A DNA stretch of 25,366 nt. It comes from an uncultured Muribaculaceae bacterium. Lineage in GTDB: Bacteria > Bacteroidota > Bacteroidia > Bacteroidales > Muribaculaceae. The notes under the pieces were generated by a model that made no database searches, was not told the DNA's origin, and worked only from the letters and a program-made list of their open reading frames with translations. Positions 7,153 through 15,683 of the stretch are shown in pieces; position 1 is the stretch's first letter; each line of letters opens with the position of its first letter. Made by a program: the position numbers and the translations under genes. The stretch lies in NCBI GenBank assembly GCA_910579035.1, contig CAJTSR010000033.1:1-25366 (forward strand), given 5' to 3'.

Positions 7153-8070
7153 ATGGAAAAAATCAAAGGTCTTATTGACGCGCCGTTCACTCCCATGTAC
7201 GCCAACGGCGACATCAATCTCGAGCCTATACCCGCTTATGCGGCCATGCTCGCAAAAAACGGGCTTAAGGGCGTGTTCATCAACGGTTCTTCCGGCGAAG
7301 GCTATATGCTTACCACCGATGAGCGGAAAAAAGTAGCCGAGGCCTGGGTAAAAGCTGCCCCGGAAGACTTTAAAGTAATAGTCCATGTAGGCAGCTGCTG
7401 CCTCAGAGAGAGCGCCGAACTCGCGCGCCACGCCGAAGAAATTGGCGCATGGGGTATCGGTGCCATGGCGCCCCCGTTCCCCAAGATAGGCCGCGTAGAG
7501 GAACTGGTGAAATATTGCGAGCAAATCGCTTCCGCCGCTCCCTCTCTGCCATTCTATTACTATCACATTCCCGCTTTCAACGGGGCGTATCTTCCTATGG
7601 TGGAACTTCTCAAAGCAATAGATGGCCGCATACCCAACTTCGCGGGCATAAAATACACCTACGAAAGCCTGTATGAATACAACCAGTGCCGTCTTTACAA
7701 AAACGGCAAGTACGACATGCTGCACGGACAAGATGAAACCATCCTGCCCTCCCTTGCCCAGGGCGGAGCACAAGGAGGCATAGGCGGAACGACAAACTAC
7801 AACGGACGCGAACTTGTCGGAATTATCGAGGCGTGGGAAAACGGCGATATAGCCACTGCCCGCGAAAAACAGAATTTCTCACAAGCCGTAATCAATATGA
7901 TATGCAATTATCGCGGCAACATTGTAGGAGGAAAGCGAATCATGAAACTGATAGGTCTTGACCTCGGACCCAACCGCACACCATTCCGCAACATGACAGA
8001 CGAGGAAGAAGCATCAATGAAGGCAGAACTTGAAGCCATCAACTTCTTCGAACGTTGTAATAAATTCTAA
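7153..8070 (+). CDS. nanA: N-acetylneuraminate lyase
   Basis: 305 residues, matching the DapA/NAL TIM-barrel superfamily. It cleaves Neu5Ac to ManNAc and pyruvate through a Schiff base. Visible motifs are the carboxylate-binding GSSGEG (45-50), the catalytic Tyr137 in FYYYHIP, and the Schiff-base Lys167 in FAGIKYT. The YYYHIP signature points to a sialic acid lyase rather than dihydrodipicolinate synthase. The gene is followed after three bases by the epimerase, so the two are translationally linked and catalyse consecutive steps. Confidence 0.93.
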   Translation: MEKIKGLIDAPFTPMYANGDINLEPIPAYAAMLAKNGLKGVFINGSSGEGYMLTTDERKKVAEAWVKAAPEDFKVIVHVGSCCLRESAELARHAEEIGAWGIGAMAPPFPKIGRVEELVKYCEQIASAAPSLPFYYYHIPAFNGAYLPMVELLKAIDGRIPNFAGIKYTYESLYEYNQCRLYKNGKYDMLHGQDETILPSLAQGGAQGGIGGTTNYNGRELVGIIEAWENGDIATAREKQNFSQAVINMICNYRGNIVGGKRIMKLIGLDLGPNRTPFRNMTDEEEASMKAELEAINFFERCNKF

Positions 8071-8073
8071 AAG

Positions 8074-9249
8074 ATGACGGCACTGAATTATCTTGACAAA
8101 TACGCCAAGACCTATAGGGACGACCTGATAAACAACATTATGCCGTTCTGGATACGCAACGGACTCGATACCGTGAACGGAGGCGTGTACACTTGTGTTG
8201 ACCGTGACGGCACGGTTATAGACACCACAAAATCCGTATGGTTCCAAGGTCGATTCGGATTCATAGCAGCCTTTGCCTACAACAATATCGAGAATAATCC
8301 CGAGTGGCTCGAAGCATCAAAAAGCTGCATAGATTTCATAGAGGCACACTGCTTTGACACCGACGGCAGAATGTTCTTTGAAGTCAAGGCCGACGGCACC
8401 CCGCTGCGTAAACGCCGCTATGTTTTTTCTGAATGTTTCGCCGCTATTGCAATGTCGGAATACTCGATAGCCTCAAACAATCCCGACTATGCAAAGAAAG
8501 CCCTCAATCTTTTCAAAAACATTCGACGCTTCATAAAGACACCTGGCATACTCGAACCCAAATATCTTCCCACACAGCCAGCAATAGGCCATTCTATCAC
8601 AATGATTCTGATAAACACGGCCTCACGCATCCGCGAAGCCATTCAGGATCCGGAGCTTGACGAGCAGATAGACGAGTCCATTCAGACCCTGAAACTATTC
8701 ATACACCCTGAATTCAAGGCTTTGCTTGAAACCGTAACTCCCGAAGGCGAACTCATCGACACATGCTGCGGACGCACAATCAACCCCGGACACTGCATCG
8801 AAACAGCGTGTTTCCTACTCGAAGAAGCCAAATACAGAGGCTGGGACAAAGAACTCGTCGATATGGCAACGACCATCCTCGACTGGTCCTGGGAATGGGG
8901 CTGGGACAAGGAATTCGGCGGTATCATAAATTTCCGCGACTGCCGCAATCTTCCCTGCCAGGACTACGCCCAGGATATGAAATTCTGGTGGCCCCAGACC
9001 GAAGCCATAATCGCAACCCTATACGCTTATGAAGCCACCCGAAACCCCAAATATCTCGATATGCACAACCGGATACACGAATGGACTTATAATCATTTCC
9101 CTGATTGGGAATTTGGAGAATGGTTCGGCTATCTCCACCGGGACGGCACTGTTGCACAACCAGCCAAAGGAAACCTCTTCAAGGGCCCGTTCCACATTCC
9201 CCGAATGATGATCAAGTGCTGCACCATCTGCGAAGAAATAATCTCTTAA
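8074..9249 (+). CDS. nanE: AGE-family N-acylglucosamine 2-epimerase (ManNAc to GlcNAc)
   Basis: 391 residues, an (alpha/alpha)6-barrel protein of the N-acylglucosamine 2-epimerase (renin-binding protein) family. The two catalytic histidines of the family correspond to H240 (NPGHCIE) and H374 (GPFHIPR). Other family features are WFQGR (56-60) and the aromatic WSWEWGWDKEFGG segment. Bacteroides species are known to use an AGE-type enzyme to convert unphosphorylated ManNAc to GlcNAc, unlike the ManNAc-6-P epimerase of E. coli, and this gene fits that route. It starts three bases after nanA. The product would need a GlcNAc kinase, which is not in the window. Confidence 0.92.
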   Translation: MTALNYLDKYAKTYRDDLINNIMPFWIRNGLDTVNGGVYTCVDRDGTVIDTTKSVWFQGRFGFIAAFAYNNIENNPEWLEASKSCIDFIEAHCFDTDGRMFFEVKADGTPLRKRRYVFSECFAAIAMSEYSIASNNPDYAKKALNLFKNIRRFIKTPGILEPKYLPTQPAIGHSITMILINTASRIREAIQDPELDEQIDESIQTLKLFIHPEFKALLETVTPEGELIDTCCGRTINPGHCIETACFLLEEAKYRGWDKELVDMATTILDWSWEWGWDKEFGGIINFRDCRNLPCQDYAQDMKFWWPQTEAIIATLYAYEATRNPKYLDMHNRIHEWTYNHFPDWEFGEWFGYLHRDGTVAQPAKGNLFKGPFHIPRMMIKCCTICEEIIS

Positions 9250-9271
9250 CACCTTAATAAACCAATCAACC

Positions 9272-12262
9272 ATGACAAAGAACCTTTTAACCCTTCTTCT
9301 TTGCTGCTGCATCGCTTTTGCAGCCTCGGCTCAGAAGATAACAGTCACCGGCACAGTGACTGACAAAGAGGGTGAACCATTGATTGGCGCTTCTGTCACC
9401 GACAAAAGCGCGCCGGGCCATGGGGCTGTCACCGACCTTGACGGGCACTATTCAATCAGTGTCGACCAACAAGCCATATTGACATTCAGTTATATCGGTT
9501 ACGACGCACAGGATATCGCTGTAGACGGCCGCACGGTAGTGGACGTCGTGCTGAAAGAAAACGAAACCCTGCTCGACGAAGTTGTAGTAATCGGTTATGG
9601 CACACAGAACCGTTCAAAAATGTCATCTTCCGTGGCCACAATCTCGTCGAAAGATGTGGTGAAGCAGACCTCTTCCAATGTCGCATCCGCCCTTCAGGGA
9701 AGGGCTGCCGGCGTTGACGTCGTGCAGCAGGGAGGCATAGCCGGTGCCGATGTCAATATCGTTGTTCGCGGTGCCGCTTCCCTTACGGCGACAGAACCGC
9801 TGTATGTAATCGACGGCGTATTCTCCAACAACGGCCTTACCACCCTCAATCCGGCCGACATCGAAACCATCCAAGTACTTAAAGATGGTGCTGCCGCGGC
9901 AATCTATGGCTCCCGTGCAGCAAACGGCGTTGTTCTCATCACAACCAAGAACGGTCAGAAAGGCTCAGTAAAAGTAGACGCTAATTTTGCATTCAGCGTC
10001 CAGACCCTTGCCCACACTCCCCAGTTCCTTAACGCCTCCCAGTGGCGAGAGTTCGCCAACATGGTGAGCGACAACAGCGGCTTGGCCCGCGCTCCTGAAA
10101 ACGTCAATCCGTCGAACCCCTCAGTAGATACCGACTGGGTAGACGAATGGTCGCGCAACGCACCTGTGTACACGGCAGACCTCGCTGTATCCGGAGGCAA
10201 TGACTTTGGAACATACTCCTTCTCTCTCGGCTATCTGAACCAGGAAGGTATGACTCTTAAGTCCGAATATCAGAAGTATAACGCACGCACAAACTCGAAT
10301 TGGAAATTCGACCGCTTCTTCGTAAGTGAAAACGCACAGATTGTGTGGCGCAAACGCACACCCACCCAAACATTCAATATCGGAATGCCGACCCTGCCCG
10401 TGACCGACGAGTATGGCCGATATGCGTCGTGGGGACCCGAATACTATATCGAAACAGAAAACGCCCGTCGCAACAACCCCTTCGGCGGCCTCTATGCCAC
10501 AGATCAGCACACTTCGTATTTTGACATAATGGGCGGATTCAGCGCCGGTGTCGAAATAATCAAAGGATTGAAATTCACCACCTCTTTCAGCGGGAACTAC
10601 ACGGCATCGCACGGATATACCCACACCCCCGTGTATTACACAAAGTGGAATGAGGACGGAACTCCAGACAATGACTACGGCAACAACCGCAACTCGCTGA
10701 GCGAAAGCCGAGGGCAATCGTCGAATTACACGTGGGACAATGTGTTTAACTTCGACCGCGAATTTGGCAAACACAGCATATCGGCAACATTAGGCCACAG
10801 TTGGATGCGCGAATTTTATCGCGGCATGAGCTACAACACCATAAATGACCTCGGGGCTCCCAATATCGTGGGTGTAACGAATGTCGATGGCAAAATTTCA
10901 TCAAACGAAAAAAATTCAGCCCTCTTATCTTTCTTTGCCCGTGTCAACTATGACTTTGACGGCAAGTACCTTCTGTCCGCAAGCATTCGACGCGACGAAT
11001 CATCCAAATTCCACAAAGACTACCGCACCGGCTATTTCCCTGCTGTATCCGCAGGCTGGAATATTCACAACGAGAAGTTCCTCCAAGGCTCTCCTGTATC
11101 GTTGCTGAAATTAACAGCTTCTTATGGCGAACTCGGCGCCAACTTCTTGTCGCCTTACAACTTCGACAATATCGCGTTCGGTCCAATCGTGTATACCGTC
11201 GGCGGATTCCGTTTCACCGATGGCCGCGCGGCATACTTGAAAACCACCAATCTCAAATGGGAAACATCGAAAACCACCGACGTCGGTCTTGAATTAGGCC
11301 TGTTCAACAACGAGGTCACTTTCCACGTCAACTACTTCTATAAAAAGAATGTAGACCTGTTGGCAACAATCGATTTAAATCTGTCGTCCGGACAAATTTT
11401 CGAAATCAACTCATCAAACGAAACGCCCTATGTCAATACCGCCTCTGTGGAGAATCAGGGCTGGGAATTTATGGCAAACTGGCACCGTTCATTCAGCCGC
11501 GACTTCAGAATGAGTGTAACCGCGAATCTGTCGACACTCAAGAACAAGGTTTTGGCCTTGGGCGATAATGTTCAGCCGATTACTGCCGGTGCTTTCTCTT
11601 CTAAATTTTCAGACGCTGCCACAATAACTCGTCCTGGCGAGCCTATCGGTTCGTTCTACGGCTACAAAATCGACGGGTTCGATGCCGAGGGCAATTTTAT
11701 ATTCCACGATGAGAACCAAGACGGCAAAATCACTGCCGACGACAAGGTAATACTCGGCAACTCGATACCGAAACTCAGCTATGGCCTTAATCTCGACTTC
11801 TTCTATCGCGACTTCGACCTGTCGATGTTCTTCAACGGTGTGAGCGGAAACAAGATATTCAATGCCCGTAAATACGAGTATTATTTCAATTATGCCAACA
11901 ATATGGTCACAGATGTGCTGAACTCGTGGACCCCGGAAAATCCTAACACCTATGTGCCTGTTGCCAAAGTTACCAATGCCGACGGCGGCAACTCCCTACC
12001 AAGCGAGTTCTACATAGAGGACGGCTCATATTTCCGCCTCAAAAATATCCAGTTAGGATACACACTGCCCGAAAAAATATCGCGCAGGGCATATATGAGC
12101 CATCTACGCTTCTATTTCTCTGTCCAGAATGTCTTTACCTGCACAAAGTACTCAGGCTTCGACCCCGAAGTCAGCTCCAACACGCTCTTTGCTCGCGGTC
12201 TTGACATGAATTCATATCCCAATGCCCGCACTTACACTCTGGGCTTCAATGTATCCTTCTAA
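9272..12262 (+). CDS. SusC/RagA-type TonB-dependent transporter, sialic acid uptake (NanO-like)
   Basis: 996 residues. Signal peptide 1-20 (ending AASA before QK), a carboxypeptidase-regulatory-like domain (about 22-98), a TonB-box-like EVVVIGYG (103-110), a plug (about 112-230; PLYVIDGVF, LKDGAAAAIYGSRAANGVV) and a 22-strand-type barrel ending in a terminal Phe (TLGFNVSF). SusC proteins carry bound glycans across the outer membrane with energy from TonB/ExbBD. The SusD partner follows after 11 bases. The lyase and epimerase immediately upstream imply sialic acid or a small sialylated glycan as substrate, as for NanO of Tannerella and Bacteroides. The exact ligand is inferred. Confidence 0.92.
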   Translation: MTKNLLTLLLCCCIAFAASAQKITVTGTVTDKEGEPLIGASVTDKSAPGHGAVTDLDGHYSISVDQQAILTFSYIGYDAQDIAVDGRTVVDVVLKENETLLDEVVVIGYGTQNRSKMSSSVATISSKDVVKQTSSNVASALQGRAAGVDVVQQGGIAGADVNIVVRGAASLTATEPLYVIDGVFSNNGLTTLNPADIETIQVLKDGAAAAIYGSRAANGVVLITTKNGQKGSVKVDANFAFSVQTLAHTPQFLNASQWREFANMVSDNSGLARAPENVNPSNPSVDTDWVDEWSRNAPVYTADLAVSGGNDFGTYSFSLGYLNQEGMTLKSEYQKYNARTNSNWKFDRFFVSENAQIVWRKRTPTQTFNIGMPTLPVTDEYGRYASWGPEYYIETENARRNNPFGGLYATDQHTSYFDIMGGFSAGVEIIKGLKFTTSFSGNYTASHGYTHTPVYYTKWNEDGTPDNDYGNNRNSLSESRGQSSNYTWDNVFNFDREFGKHSISATLGHSWMREFYRGMSYNTINDLGAPNIVGVTNVDGKISSNEKNSALLSFFARVNYDFDGKYLLSASIRRDESSKFHKDYRTGYFPAVSAGWNIHNEKFLQGSPVSLLKLTASYGELGANFLSPYNFDNIAFGPIVYTVGGFRFTDGRAAYLKTTNLKWETSKTTDVGLELGLFNNEVTFHVNYFYKKNVDLLATIDLNLSSGQIFEINSSNETPYVNTASVENQGWEFMANWHRSFSRDFRMSVTANLSTLKNKVLALGDNVQPITAGAFSSKFSDAATITRPGEPIGSFYGYKIDGFDAEGNFIFHDENQDGKITADDKVILGNSIPKLSYGLNLDFFYRDFDLSMFFNGVSGNKIFNARKYEYYFNYANNMVTDVLNSWTPENPNTYVPVAKVTNADGGNSLPSEFYIEDGSYFRLKNIQLGYTLPEKISRRAYMSHLRFYFSVQNVFTCTKYSGFDPEVSSNTLFARGLDMNSYPNARTYTLGFNVSF

Positions 12263-12273
12263 TAAGAAATACC

Positions 12274-13971
12274 ATGAAATCAGTTTTTAAAATAATGGCA
12301 CTCTCTGCCGTGGCGTTCGGGCTGACTGCGTGCGACGACGTTTTCGATGATCTCGCCGTAAACCCGCAGCAGCCGAGCATGGGGCAGTATTTCACAACGC
12401 CTGCCGCCGTGAACGAGGCTGTAATGACCTGCTACGGTTATATCCAGACCCAGCGTAGCTTTGGAGCGTCCGCGTCCAAGACTATGATTATCCGTTCCGA
12501 CGAAGCATCGTCGAACTCCGACTACGGCAAGCCCGGCATGTACGGTTCGTCGCTCAATTCGAGCTACTATACCATAATGCAGCCTTTCGGACTTCTGTAC
12601 TCAACGGCATCCCAGGCCACATACATAATCGAGAATATCGACAAAGTGGAGTTCTTCGACCAGAAACTTAAGAGCGCCTATCTTGGCGAAGCTTATTTCT
12701 GGCGTGCATTCTCCCATTTCTACCTGCTCACCAACTATCGCAAAGTAGCCCTTATAAAGCACGCCCCGCAAGGTATGGAGGACTACGTGCGCGAGCTGTC
12801 GACTCCTGACGAAATATGGGATTTCATTGCAGAGGATTTACTGCTGGCCAAAGAAAACCTTCCTGAAAAAGGTTATTGGAAAGGCGACCAGGCCGGGCGC
12901 GTCACAGCTGCCGCTGCTGCCGCGCTCCGTGGCAAGGCTTACCTCTTCCGCAGCGGCATAGAGCCTCTGTACGGGGAAAGCTCCAACACATACTACGACG
13001 AGGCTGCCGCCGAATTCGACGAAATAATACGCGGCACATACGGCTCATTCTCTCTCGTCGAATACGGCCATAACTTCGATGTAGCTCACGAAAATAACGA
13101 CGAAGCCATACTTGAGCTTCAGTTCCTCGGCGACGTCGAGAATGCAGCGTTCAACCCCGGCACCGCCACCTCCGGCCTTGCGTTCGACACCCGAGGAATC
13201 ATGCTTCCGGGTACCGGCGTGGGATATGAGGGCGTTGTGCACGATTGGCTTTACGACACCTTTGCCAACAGCATAGACAAGGACGGATATACCGACATAC
13301 GTATGTTCTCGACCATGTTCTTCAATGATCTTGATTCCAAAATCAAACTGCGTCCCGGCCAGCGCCTGACTGGGCCCGGAGGCTATCATTTTGAAGACAT
13401 GTACCCAAATGGCGACTTCACATCGGTTGCCAATACCCGCACACACGTTTACAAAGCCGCATTCCTCAAAGGTATGGACCTGTCGATGCCTATGCGAAAC
13501 AACAACCCGCAATCGATAACCGGCGTAGGAAGCGGCGTGAAAGAATACATATACAACCAGCCTCGCGCCCATGGTGTGAACTGGCGGTACATACGATATG
13601 CCGACGTGCTTCTGATGTATGCTGAAGCTATCGTCAATGGCGGCAAGGCCGGCTCTATTTCTGCCACCGATGCCTTCAACCAGGTTCGCAACCGCGCAAA
13701 CATGCCTAATGCCGGAGGTCTGACTCTCGATATGATAAAGCAGGAACGCACACTGGAATTTGCTCTCGAAGGACACCGCTTCTATGATTTGCTTCGATGG
13801 GGAGATCTCGCCGAACGCTTCCACGAACTTGAGCGCACCGACCCCAACTTTAAAAAACTTATTTCGGAATCAGACTATGAAGGATTCACATCCAACAAAC
13901 ACGAGTGGCTCCCTATCCCGATTTCAGAAATAGAATCAAATCCAAAAGCTGAACAAAATCCCGGATACTGA
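12274..13971 (+). CDS. SusD/RagB-type surface lipoprotein (NanU-like)
   Basis: 565 residues. Lipoprotein signal with lipobox LTAC (Cys20) followed by DDVFDD, the acidic stretch linked to surface export in Bacteroidota. The C-terminal SusD signatures are present: WRYIRYADVLLMYAEA near 435-452 and ERTLEFALEGHRFYDLLRWGD near 490-510. SusD proteins form the lid over the SusC barrel and capture ligand. The position directly after the SusC gene and within a nan operon suggests a NanU-like sialic acid binder. The next gene starts two bases after its stop. Confidence 0.92.
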   Translation: MKSVFKIMALSAVAFGLTACDDVFDDLAVNPQQPSMGQYFTTPAAVNEAVMTCYGYIQTQRSFGASASKTMIIRSDEASSNSDYGKPGMYGSSLNSSYYTIMQPFGLLYSTASQATYIIENIDKVEFFDQKLKSAYLGEAYFWRAFSHFYLLTNYRKVALIKHAPQGMEDYVRELSTPDEIWDFIAEDLLLAKENLPEKGYWKGDQAGRVTAAAAAALRGKAYLFRSGIEPLYGESSNTYYDEAAAEFDEIIRGTYGSFSLVEYGHNFDVAHENNDEAILELQFLGDVENAAFNPGTATSGLAFDTRGIMLPGTGVGYEGVVHDWLYDTFANSIDKDGYTDIRMFSTMFFNDLDSKIKLRPGQRLTGPGGYHFEDMYPNGDFTSVANTRTHVYKAAFLKGMDLSMPMRNNNPQSITGVGSGVKEYIYNQPRAHGVNWRYIRYADVLLMYAEAIVNGGKAGSISATDAFNQVRNRANMPNAGGLTLDMIKQERTLEFALEGHRFYDLLRWGDLAERFHELERTDPNFKKLISESDYEGFTSNKHEWLPIPISEIESNPKAEQNPGY

Positions 13972-13973
13972 TT

Positions 13974-15677
13974 ATGAAAAAAGCAATTATACTATCTACT
14001 TGCTTTGCCTCAATAGCCCTTGCCGCCTTTGCCGGCGGCGAGGGTGCCTCGGGCGAAGAAGTACTATACAACGGAATAAAACTGCCACAGCAATGGCCGC
14101 CTCGCTATGAAGAACCTTCAAAGGCAGCCGAGATGCCGGTTCCATACCTTGAAAACAAGCCGGAGGTCATTCCTGTAAATGTAGGCCGACAGCTATTTGT
14201 CGACAGCTTTCTGATTGCAGAAAGCAACCTTACCCCGGTCTACCATACCCCCGACTTCTATGCCGGCAATCCCGTTCTCGAACCGACTGCCGATTGGGAG
14301 AACACCACTGAAGGCGCCCCCTATGCCGCCCCGTTCAGCGACGGCATATGGTACGACGACAAGAACGGCAAGTACAAGATGTGGTATCTTGCAGGTGCAG
14401 GCTCGATACACAAGCAGGACAAACAGACATTCTACACCGGCTATGCCGAATCCGAAGACGGCATCAACTGGGTAAAGCCGCAGCTCGATCTGGTAAAGGG
14501 CACATGCCTGGTCGACACCGCAAATCGCGATGCCGCAACCATATGGCTTGACCGCAATGAAAAAGATCCGAACAAACGATATAAGATGTTCAACGTCGAA
14601 CGCCGCCCCACCGACCGGCGCTGGCAGTTTATTCTCAAATATTCACCCGACGGAATCCATTGGAGCAAAGGCGTGGCACAATCCGGCGATCTCTATGACC
14701 GTTCTTCGGTATTCTACAATCCTTTCCGTGGAGTATGGTGTCTTTCGATGCGTTACAGCACAGCGGTTTCATCGCGTTCCCGCAGCTACTTGGAGGCGAA
14801 AGATCCTGAAACGGCGGTATCAATGGCCCACCGCGTACGCAAAGGCATTCCGGATAAAAATGTTGTGTTCTGGTTTACACCCGACGATAAAGAGCCACGC
14901 CATCCGAACTTCCCCGAAGTAGAACCCGGCATTTATAATTTCGATTGTATCCCTTACGAAAGCATAATGCTCGGGCAATACGCCGTCTGGCAAGGACCCG
15001 AAAACAACATATGCGGCAAACTCGGAATTCAGAAAAGGAATGAAATCTGCCTCGGATATTCCCGCGACGGCTTCCACTTCTCCCGTCCGTCGCACAAGCC
15101 ATTTATGGCCAACGACACAACTGACGGAGCATGGAACTGGGGCAATATGCAGTCAATCGGAGGCGTTCCCCTGATTGTAGGCGATTCTCTGTATTTCTAT
15201 TGCAGCGGACGCCGACTAAACGATATCATGTGGGACAGTTACACATCGACAGGGCTCGCCAAGCTGCGTCGCGACGGATTTGTTTCGATGAATGCCGGTA
15301 AGGAAGAAGGAACACTCTTAACCGAACCCATCATATTTGACGGAAAATATATGTTTGTCAATGCCGACTTAAAGGATAAGAAATCAGCCTTGGCTGTAGA
15401 AATACTTGACAAAGACGGCAACCCTATCGAAGGCTTTACGAAAAAGGACTGCAATGTGCTGAAAAACATAGACTCGACAAAAGCCGTCGTAACTTGGAAA
15501 AACAATCCTGAAGTATCGTCGATCGCAAACAGACCCGTTCGGGTTAAATTCTATCTTAAGAACGGCGATTTGTATTCGTTCTGGATTTCCCCCTGGGAAA
15601 GCGGCGAAAGCCGAGGCTATACGGCCGGCGGCGGCCCCGGCTTGTCCCCGACAGGCATCGACACGCCATTGAAATAA
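13974..15677 (+). CDS. Secreted beta-propeller protein, paralog 1; candidate sialoglycan-active enzyme
   Basis: 567 residues with a signal peptide (about 1-20, ending AAFA). The body looks like a five-bladed propeller related in style to the GH32/GH43 clan, followed by a beta-sandwich tail. Visible features: LFVDSFLI (74-81), APFSDGIWYD (119-128), three blade motifs SEDGINW (160-166), SPDGIHW (224-230) and SRDGFHF (363-369), DRS...NPFR (242-252), YESIMLG...WQGPEN (328-344), SGRR (411-414), and a C-terminal SESRGY-like tail (GESRGYTAGGGPGL). SxDGxxW resembles a shortened Asp-box. There is no FRIP motif, so it is not a recognisable GH33 sialidase. Many uncharacterised proteins in other Bacteroidota and Planctomycetes seem to share the LFVD and LYSFW style. 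In this operon a sialidase or sialic acid-modifying role is an inference. Confidence 0.75.
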   Translation: MKKAIILSTCFASIALAAFAGGEGASGEEVLYNGIKLPQQWPPRYEEPSKAAEMPVPYLENKPEVIPVNVGRQLFVDSFLIAESNLTPVYHTPDFYAGNPVLEPTADWENTTEGAPYAAPFSDGIWYDDKNGKYKMWYLAGAGSIHKQDKQTFYTGYAESEDGINWVKPQLDLVKGTCLVDTANRDAATIWLDRNEKDPNKRYKMFNVERRPTDRRWQFILKYSPDGIHWSKGVAQSGDLYDRSSVFYNPFRGVWCLSMRYSTAVSSRSRSYLEAKDPETAVSMAHRVRKGIPDKNVVFWFTPDDKEPRHPNFPEVEPGIYNFDCIPYESIMLGQYAVWQGPENNICGKLGIQKRNEICLGYSRDGFHFSRPSHKPFMANDTTDGAWNWGNMQSIGGVPLIVGDSLYFYCSGRRLNDIMWDSYTSTGLAKLRRDGFVSMNAGKEEGTLLTEPIIFDGKYMFVNADLKDKKSALAVEILDKDGNPIEGFTKKDCNVLKNIDSTKAVVTWKNNPEVSSIANRPVRVKFYLKNGDLYSFWISPWESGESRGYTAGGGPGLSPTGIDTPLK

Positions 15678-15683
15678 AGAGCT

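Noticed and set aside
10121..10774. 217-codon open frame antisense to the SusC gene
   Set aside because: It lies entirely within the SusC coding sequence and has no family features. GC-rich third positions explain the absence of stops.
13045..13824. Long open frame (259 codons) antisense to the SusD gene
   Set aside because: It is fully covered by a well-supported SusD gene. Its composition reads as reverse-complement codon bias, with no recognisable domain or promoter.
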